Shown piece by piece: positions 43,039 to 48,091 of a stretch of 48,091 nucleotides of DNA. A program made the translations under genes and the position numbers. Each line of letters begins with the position of its first letter. The first letter of the stretch is position 1. The DNA lies in contig JBBDYG010000016.1 of assembly GCA_040901765.1 (NCBI GenBank), forward strand, positions 1 to 48,091, given 5' to 3'. The notes beneath the pieces are model-generated. The model saw only the letters and a list, made by a program, of their open reading frames with translations, searched no databases and was not told where the DNA came from. The DNA comes from JBBDYG01 sp040901765 (GTDB taxonomy: Bacteria > Planctomycetota > Planctomycetia > Pirellulales > Lacipirellulaceae).

Positions 43039-46000
43039 ATGGACGGACAGCAGAGCAACGACGCTGGTTCCTCGACAAACCACTTGGCGCTGGTCCTAGC
43101 CGACGTGGTTCGCCGTCGCGGCGGTGGCGAAACATTGACGGACGAAGCGGTACTAGCAGAGCATCCTTCGCTCGGCGAGCTGCTGCGCTCGGCATTGAGC
43201 AGGCTGAACCGCGGCCGATCCGATGACTCGCAAGCGACGCTGCCTCGTTATGCCGAAGCACCGCAGCACAGCTACTCCGAGAATCCTTCGGATAGTCGGG
43301 CGACCATTGATCACACCCCCGCGTCCGGAAAGAGGCTCGATGAAGCGACCGATTTCAGCACCGAATTTCCATCCATCGCAACGAGTGACGCAAGTCGGTT
43401 CTGCAAGGTTCGTCTCCATGCTTTTGGCGGCATCGGTGAAGTATGGGTAGCGGTCGATCATCAGCTTTCGCGAGAAGTGGCTCTCAAGGTTTTGCAGAAC
43501 CGTCATCAAGGGGATGACTCCAAGCACCAACGGTTCCTGATCGAGGGTCAAGTCACGGGCATCCTCGAGCACCCTGGCATCGTGCCGGTCTATTCGCTGG
43601 GGATCGATGCGGAGGCTCAACCGTTTTACGCGATGCGGTTCGTTCGTGGAGAGAGCCTGCGTGCGGCTTTCAGGCAGTTCCGTGAAAAGAGGATTCCGGG
43701 ACGACGTATCGAGCGACACGACTTGGAGTTTCGTTCGTTGGTCCAACGAGTGATCGACGTTTGCTACACGATCGCCTATGCCCACAGCCGAGGTGTGCTC
43801 CATCGCGACCTGAAGCCCGAAAACATCATGCTCGGCAAGTATGGCGAAACGTATGTGGTGGACTGGGGCATGGCACGAACCCTTGGCGGTCAGATCGCCG
43901 ATTCGTCAATGCCGACCGAGGGGCTGGTGCGGACTGATCGTCCGACGTTCTATTCCGAAACCCAATATGGCAGCGCGCTGGGGACGCCGGGGTTCATGAG
44001 CCCCGAACAGGCCCAAGGCCAGACCGATGAGCTTTCGGGGGCCACCGACATTTATAGCCTGGGCTGCATACTGTACTACTTACTGGCCGGTCAAGCGCCG
44101 ATTTCTAGCGATGGGTTCACCGATTTTCTTAACCGCGTGACGATGGGGGACTTTTTGTCGCCGGAGTTGATTGACTCGACGGCTCCTCGTGGACTATCGG
44201 CGATCTGCATGAAGGCCTTGGCGGTTCGTCCTGTTGATCGGTATTCATCGGCGAACGAATTGGCCGCCGAACTCGAACGGTGGCTGGCCGACGAACCCCT
44301 GGCAGCGTTGCCCGACACGCGGCTCCAGCATGTCGCGCGGTTCGCCCGGCGGCATTACCGGTGGTTGGCTCCGTTAGTTCTGGGGCTGAGCTTGGTAACC
44401 GCGATTACGATTGCTGCCGCCGTTTTGATTAACCGCGCCCGTTTCAATGCCGAAGCGGCCGCCCGAAGCGAAGAGGTCGCCAAGGACCGCGCCGAACACA
44501 ATTTCCTTAAGGCCCGCGAAACGGTTGACCAGTGGCTTACCGGTTACACCGAAGCACTGGCCAACTATCCCGGAGTGCAGCAATTCAGGAAGCGGATGTT
44601 GGAACAGGCGGCGGTGCAGTATGAACAGTTCGTTCAAGAAGAATCAACCGACGGCTCCCTGCAGTTGGAGCAGGGACGCACCTATTTGAGGCTTGGCGAT
44701 ATCCGACGGCGTCTGCTTGATCCCGCGGCGGCCCTGGTCAGCTATCGACGTGCCAGCGAATTGTTTGAGCGTTTGCCCGCGGATCAACTTGCAAAACAAG
44801 GACTAGCGGAAAGCTGGGGGAGGTTGGCCTTGGTGCAAGCCGAGTTGGGCGACAACGAAGCGGCGTTGGCGAGCCACCGGCAGGCAGTCACTTTAGCGAC
44901 GGGACTAACCGGCGCGCAAACCGCCGACGCAGCCGAGGCCGCCGAACTATTGGCGACCTTAGAGATAAATCTCGCGAATCACTTGGCAATCCTCAGTCAA
45001 TTCAGCGAGTCCGAAGACGCATTTTCCGATTCGATTCGTCAATTGCGGCATTTGATCCGATTGAAGCCTGCGCGTCCCGAATTGCACGATGCTTTAGCGA
45101 CGGCGCTGTTAGGCACCGGGCAGGTAGCACTCAAGCAGGGGAAAGCGATCGAGGCGCGTCGGTCCATCGGCAAAGCGGTCGAGGTTTTAACGGCCGCGCC
45201 AGCTATGGCGGGCGAAACGCATAAGCGGCTCGAACTACTGGCGTTGGGAAACCTGCTGTTGGCGAGTGTCGAAGGACGGCTCGGTAACTATGTCACCGAA
45301 GCAACAGGCTACCACCAAGCACTCGATGCGTACACAACGCTCGCGCAAGAGTTGCCAGACGTTCCTCGATATGCGGAAGAAGCCGCTCGGATTCGGATTG
45401 ATCTGGGGCAGACGCTCCTCAAATTGGGGCGCACTTCCGAGGCGCAAGAGGCGCTAAAGCTTTCGCTGCAATCTCTGGAAGAGTTTTCGAAGCGATATCA
45501 AAACGTGCCTCGATTCACCGAGGCCCGCGGCCTGGCAACCGATTTGGCAGCCCAGGTTGAGTACGTCGCGGGACGGGATGCGGCGGCCATCGTGCTATTC
45601 CGCGCGGCGATTGCTCTATTTCAAACATTGGTCAAGGAGTTTCCCGATGTGCCCGAGTACCGAAGCCGTCTGGCTGTAGCGGAGATGCATCTAGCGACGG
45701 CCCTACTCAGTCAAGGGCAGCATGAAGATGCACAAGAGCACTTCGAAATGGCAAAATCTTTGCTCGGTCAGAGGGGCAAGGAAAGTAAGCCAGGTCCATT
45801 CGAAGTCTACGCAGCGGCCATGCTACACGCGCGTTGGGGTGAGTCGCTGTGGCTCAGCGATAAAAAAGGCGACTCGAAGCCTCATTTCGTCGCCGCCACC
45901 GAACTATGGAAAACATTGGGCGAATCGACCGCCGACGCGGAGTATTTGGCTGCGGCCGCTCGTTACTTTTCGACGTGTCCCGACCTGGAATTCCGCGACG

Positions 46001-46344
46001 GCCAACGAGCGCAATCACTCGTCGAATTAGCTCTCACCCAGTCGCCCGAAAGTCCGCTACTGCAAGTGATTCTGGCACGCATAGCGCTGGAGTCGGGAAA
46101 CGCCGACGAGTGCGTTCGACTTCTCGATGCGGTGCAACTCGACAAAGGTTTTCCGGCGCTTGAAGCGGAGAAGCAGCTATTGCTGGCGATTGCACATCGG
46201 CAATTGGGGCAAGAGGAAAAAGCACGAGTGAATTACGATCTCGCAGTGACGCAACTGCAGACTATCGGCGCCGGTGACTGGGAGCTTCGCGCTTTGCACA
46301 GGGAATACGAGAAGCAATCCGCGACCGCGGACGAGAAACAATAG
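43039..46344 (+). CDS. Transmembrane Ser/Thr protein kinase with TPR sensor half
   Basis: 1101 residues. The N-terminal ~125 residues are hydrophilic (a possible regulatory arm). The kinase domain covers about 126-420: glycine loop HAFGGIGEVWVAVD, catalytic Lys in VALKVL (about 149), HRDLKPENIM (His255 on), metal motif DWG (275-277; DFG is usual), APE-like SPEQAQG, and TDIYSLGCILYYLL. A transmembrane helix follows at about 442-464 (WLAPLVLGLSLVTAITIAAAVLI). The exterior ~630 residues are largely tetratricopeptide repeats (for example QLEQGRTYLRLGDIRRRLLDPAAALVSYRRASE). Planctomycetes carry many such kinases. Its target is unknown; the PP2C phosphatase at 14 kb is a possible opponent. Confidence 0.93.
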   Translation: MDGQQSNDAGSSTNHLALVLADVVRRRGGGETLTDEAVLAEHPSLGELLRSALSRLNRGRSDDSQATLPRYAEAPQHSYSENPSDSRATIDHTPASGKRLDEATDFSTEFPSIATSDASRFCKVRLHAFGGIGEVWVAVDHQLSREVALKVLQNRHQGDDSKHQRFLIEGQVTGILEHPGIVPVYSLGIDAEAQPFYAMRFVRGESLRAAFRQFREKRIPGRRIERHDLEFRSLVQRVIDVCYTIAYAHSRGVLHRDLKPENIMLGKYGETYVVDWGMARTLGGQIADSSMPTEGLVRTDRPTFYSETQYGSALGTPGFMSPEQAQGQTDELSGATDIYSLGCILYYLLAGQAPISSDGFTDFLNRVTMGDFLSPELIDSTAPRGLSAICMKALAVRPVDRYSSANELAAELERWLADEPLAALPDTRLQHVARFARRHYRWLAPLVLGLSLVTAITIAAAVLINRARFNAEAAARSEEVAKDRAEHNFLKARETVDQWLTGYTEALANYPGVQQFRKRMLEQAAVQYEQFVQEESTDGSLQLEQGRTYLRLGDIRRRLLDPAAALVSYRRASELFERLPADQLAKQGLAESWGRLALVQAELGDNEAALASHRQAVTLATGLTGAQTADAAEAAELLATLEINLANHLAILSQFSESEDAFSDSIRQLRHLIRLKPARPELHDALATALLGTGQVALKQGKAIEARRSIGKAVEVLTAAPAMAGETHKRLELLALGNLLLASVEGRLGNYVTEATGYHQALDAYTTLAQELPDVPRYAEEAARIRIDLGQTLLKLGRTSEAQEALKLSLQSLEEFSKRYQNVPRFTEARGLATDLAAQVEYVAGRDAAAIVLFRAAIALFQTLVKEFPDVPEYRSRLAVAEMHLATALLSQGQHEDAQEHFEMAKSLLGQRGKESKPGPFEVYAAAMLHARWGESLWLSDKKGDSKPHFVAATELWKTLGESTADAEYLAAAARYFSTCPDLEFRDGQRAQSLVELALTQSPESPLLQVILARIALESGNADECVRLLDAVQLDKGFPALEAEKQLLLAIAHRQLGQEEKARVNYDLAVTQLQTIGAGDWELRALHREYEKQSATADEKQ

Positions 46345-46355
46345 TCCGGCCTCAT

Positions 46356-46745
46356 TCAGAAGCGAAGATGCACGACCTTGATCGACGCGGAGCTGCCGTC
46401 GTTATAAGCCGTGGCAATCTCGTCTTCTGCCGCGAGCCGGGTCAGAAGTTGATCGAGCATTTCGTCAACCATCCACGTGACCGTGTCGGATGAGTTAGTC
46501 ATTGCCGCCCGGTAGATGTCGGGATTGCCTTCCATCAGCAGGCAGCAGACGGGCGGCGACTCGAAGTAGGGTTCGCGCGGCCCGCCGAACGGGTTGGGGA
46601 TCGCCACACTATGGATCTTGGTGGCCATAAAGGTGTGATGCCCCGTGTCAAGCTCGATCGGAAAAACTCCGCTGGACGACGCTCGACCGGCCAAATACTC
46701 CATCAAAACGTCATGCATCCATTTTTCGGTCGCGAGGTCTCGCAT
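46356..46745 (-). CDS. Hypothetical protein
   Basis: 129 residues, acidic, without signal peptide or membrane segment. It contains a Pro/Gly-rich PNPFGGPREPYFESPP stretch and a VCCLLMEGNPDIYRA segment, then a helical region TWMVDEMLDQLLTRLAAEDEIA. I recognise no family. It is convergent with the kinase gene, with 11 bp between the stops. The continuous frame, composition and clear spacing from the kinase suggest a real gene; the function is unknown. Confidence 0.6.
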   Translation of the reverse strand: MRDLATEKWMHDVLMEYLAGRASSSGVFPIELDTGHHTFMATKIHSVAIPNPFGGPREPYFESPPVCCLLMEGNPDIYRAAMTNSSDTVTWMVDEMLDQLLTRLAAEDEIATAYNDGSSASIKVVHLRF

Positions 46746-47532
46746 GATACGCCTCCGAGAAGAAAAGGACGCCCCAAAGGGCCATCGCCGTTCATTCTCG
46801 TACCGAGCGCAGCCGTTTGCAATAACCTTGCACGCGGGATTTCGGCTGCATTTTTCCGCTATGGAGCAAAAATCGGCGGCGAAGCTACGAAATCATAGGA
46901 GTTCTCGCACTGTTCGCGAGGCGCCCGAGGCGTAAGCCGTATGCACAACGGACCGAGGTTGGCCCAGGTTGGCCAACGGGGGCATGGGAAATAGCCTGTA
47001 TTTCTAGGAGGGTTTGGCCAACTTGCCAAGTTTTGAGGGGGAGGGCAACCACCCTCGCGATGCGGGGGTCGAGAATCGCGCCCACAACGGCGACCCGCAC
47101 CCAGCAGCGGTTTGTGCCAAGTTTGTGCCACGCTGCGCACACGTAGCTGGCAAAACGAAAAAGTTTCTACGTTTTGCGCATGGAGGGGGACGCCGCGGTT
47201 GAGGCGGGTTGGACTCGATGAGCTAAGAACAAAGCCCAATACCGATTTCGAAGGCAGAGCATTCCTATCGCAGCGGTCCGAATGCGGAAAGCGGAATGCG
47301 GAATCTGGTAAGGGAAAGGAAGGGGGGAAGGCGGAGAATTTCTAGGCTATTCTCGCTCCTCACCTCTCGCTCCTCAACAGGCGGAGCGGTTGTGGAAGCG
47401 CGTGGTGGTGTACTCCTGATTCGCAGAATTTGTTCATGCGTATACTATAGCAAAAGGGGGTGGCTCTTTGCAAGCAGATTCTTGAGAAATTGGCGGAGCG
47501 ACCGCAGGGAGAGCGAGCCGATCGATCAGCAA
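46746..47532. other. Gene-free stretch of 787 bp
   Basis: No gene can be supported here. Short frames exist on both strands but carry no recognisable domain. The stretch contains direct-repeat-like blocks: GGAATGCGG-type steps at about 47282-47306, and CTCGCTCCTCACCTCTCGCTCCTC at about 47350-47373, both of the low-complexity kind common as dispersed repeats. A doubled TTTGTGCCAAG/TTTGTGCCACG stands at about 47112-47131. Confidence 0.55.
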
Positions 47533-47994
47533 TCAGTCATTGTCTTTGGGCGGTTCAGCCGCCCGTTTCTCGCGGGCTACTCGGGCTTTGCGCTGGGCGA
47601 TTTCGGCGTCCATCTTGCGGTGGTGTTCGCCGGTGGTTGTTGACCACGACCGCCACCGCTCGATGTCGGCCTTCGCTTGTACGACGGATTCGCCATGATC
47701 TTCAAGCCATTTTACAAGCTGTTTATATTCCGCCTTCTGTTGCGGGGTCCAAGCTTCGCTAATCCGTTCTTGTCCAACGACAATGTGAATTAGTCGCGTA
47801 TTGCTCTTTGGCTTATAGATCCTGTGGTCAGCACCTGATGTTAGAAGTATGAGAGCAATGTTGTACTGGCCCCCAGCGCTAACGGCTAGCATAACTGGCG
47901 TCGACCATCCACCGTCCATATGATTGACGTCTATACCCTTTTCGATGAGCAGTGCTGCTTTCATCTCTTTGTTTGGCGCTGAGCCTGTTAGCAA
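47533..47994 (-). CDS. Ankyrin-repeat protein, 5' end broken
   Basis: The 153-residue frame starts at a TTG (47994). It carries one recognisable ankyrin repeat pair (KAALLIEKGIDVNHMDGGWSTPVMLAVSAGGQYNIALILLTSGADHRI), then a charged helical tail ending REKRAAEPPKDND. The frame continues upstream to 48057 without any ATG, and that part (FISNQTPIFTLLTG) already looks like an earlier ankyrin repeat. An in-frame stop lies at 48058-48060, in a palindrome-like block. This suggests the original start was lost; translation from TTG may or may not occur. Ankyrin domains bind proteins; no other function is visible. Confidence 0.55.
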   Translation of the reverse strand: MLTGSAPNKEMKAALLIEKGIDVNHMDGGWSTPVMLAVSAGGQYNIALILLTSGADHRIYKPKSNTRLIHIVVGQERISEAWTPQQKAEYKQLVKWLEDHGESVVQAKADIERWRSWSTTTGEHHRKMDAEIAQRKARVAREKRAAEPPKDND

Positions 47995-48055
47995 CGTGAA
48001 AATTGGTGTCTGATTTGAAATGAATCCATTCTTAATGGGCCTGTAATTTATTTCG

Positions 48056-48091
48056 TGTCATCCCAGCAGGGCACGTCATTGGCTTGCGAGT
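48056..48091. repeat. Possible edge of another composite palindromic repeat
   Basis: CATCCCAGCAGGGCACG followed by TCATTGGC resembles the start of the two-hairpin unit at 15541 (ATCCC...GGGAT, then CATTAGC), but the match is degenerate and the window ends before the second palindrome could be checked. It coincides with the point where the ankyrin frame breaks. Confidence 0.35.

Noticed and set aside
47112..47131. Doubled TTTGTGCCAAG/TTTGTGCCACG compared with the GTGCCAAGTTCGGCAC palindrome at 41.2 kb
   Set aside because: The shared core is under ten bases and the flanks do not align, so a common repeat family is not supported.

Overview
The window looks like chromosomal DNA of a planctomycete, most likely of the Pirellulales. 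The evidence is the combination of a DUF1501 protein beside a haem-motif DUF1549/DUF1553 protein, a large secreted protein with the planctomycetal LEPRxLL export-type motif, a Ser/Thr kinase with a TPR extracellular half, a PEGA lipoprotein, a DUF1573 protein, several sugar-isomerase/Gfo-Idh genes, and many small palindromic intergenic repeats. Base composition is moderately GC-rich; the stretch around 30.3-32.4 kb is visibly more AT-rich. No rRNA, tRNA, CRISPR array, integrase or transposase was recognised.

Layout. 0-1.4 kb: an accessory pair (nucleotidyltransferase-fold protein plus small overlapping partner) and a TPR protein. 1.5-8.5 kb: housekeeping genes (queE, an internally duplicated membrane protein, a ThiD2-ThiE fusion, a TPR membrane protein, clpC). 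8.6-9.0 kb: an antitoxin with a truncated MazF/PemK toxin. 9.2-12.8 kb: an Mla-type lipid transport operon (permease, ATPase, MCE protein) converging on a DUF502 membrane protein. 13-17 kb: a HicB antitoxin with a stub of hicA, a PEGA lipoprotein, a PP2C phosphatase and an LptF/LptG-type permease. 17.2-20.4 kb: an NtrB/NtrC-like two-component pair. 20.4-23.4 kb: an alpha/beta hydrolase diverging from a sialidase-like protein and SugE/Gdx, then an intact hicBA pair. 23.4-30.2 kb: a secreted Lon-type (S16) protease without ATPase, then a same-strand carbohydrate cluster (cupin isomerase, two TIM-barrel isomerase/epimerases, a Gfo/Idh/MocA oxidoreductase). 30.3-32.3 kb: a set of small exported proteins (LolA-like anchored protein, 14-cysteine protein, DUF1573 protein). 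32.5-36.7 kb: the DUF1501 and DUF1549/DUF1553 pair. 36.9-41.1 kb: a 1391-residue RTX + G8 + beta-helix secreted protein. 41.6-46.3 kb: a YeiH-family transporter and a TPR Ser/Thr kinase. 46.4-48.1 kb: a hypothetical gene, a long gene-free stretch and an ankyrin-repeat fragment.

How it fits together. Much of the window concerns the cell envelope and what is outside it: lipid traffic (Mla, LptF/G), proteolysis (Clp inside, a Lon-fold enzyme outside), exported sugar-processing and haem proteins, and signalling proteins (PP2C, two-component pair, Ser/Thr kinase). The most distinctive things in the sequence itself are the exact 135-bp (45-residue) super-repeat in the RTX protein, several families of composite palindromic repeats shared between distant intergenic regions, and decayed toxin genes left beside complete antitoxins.
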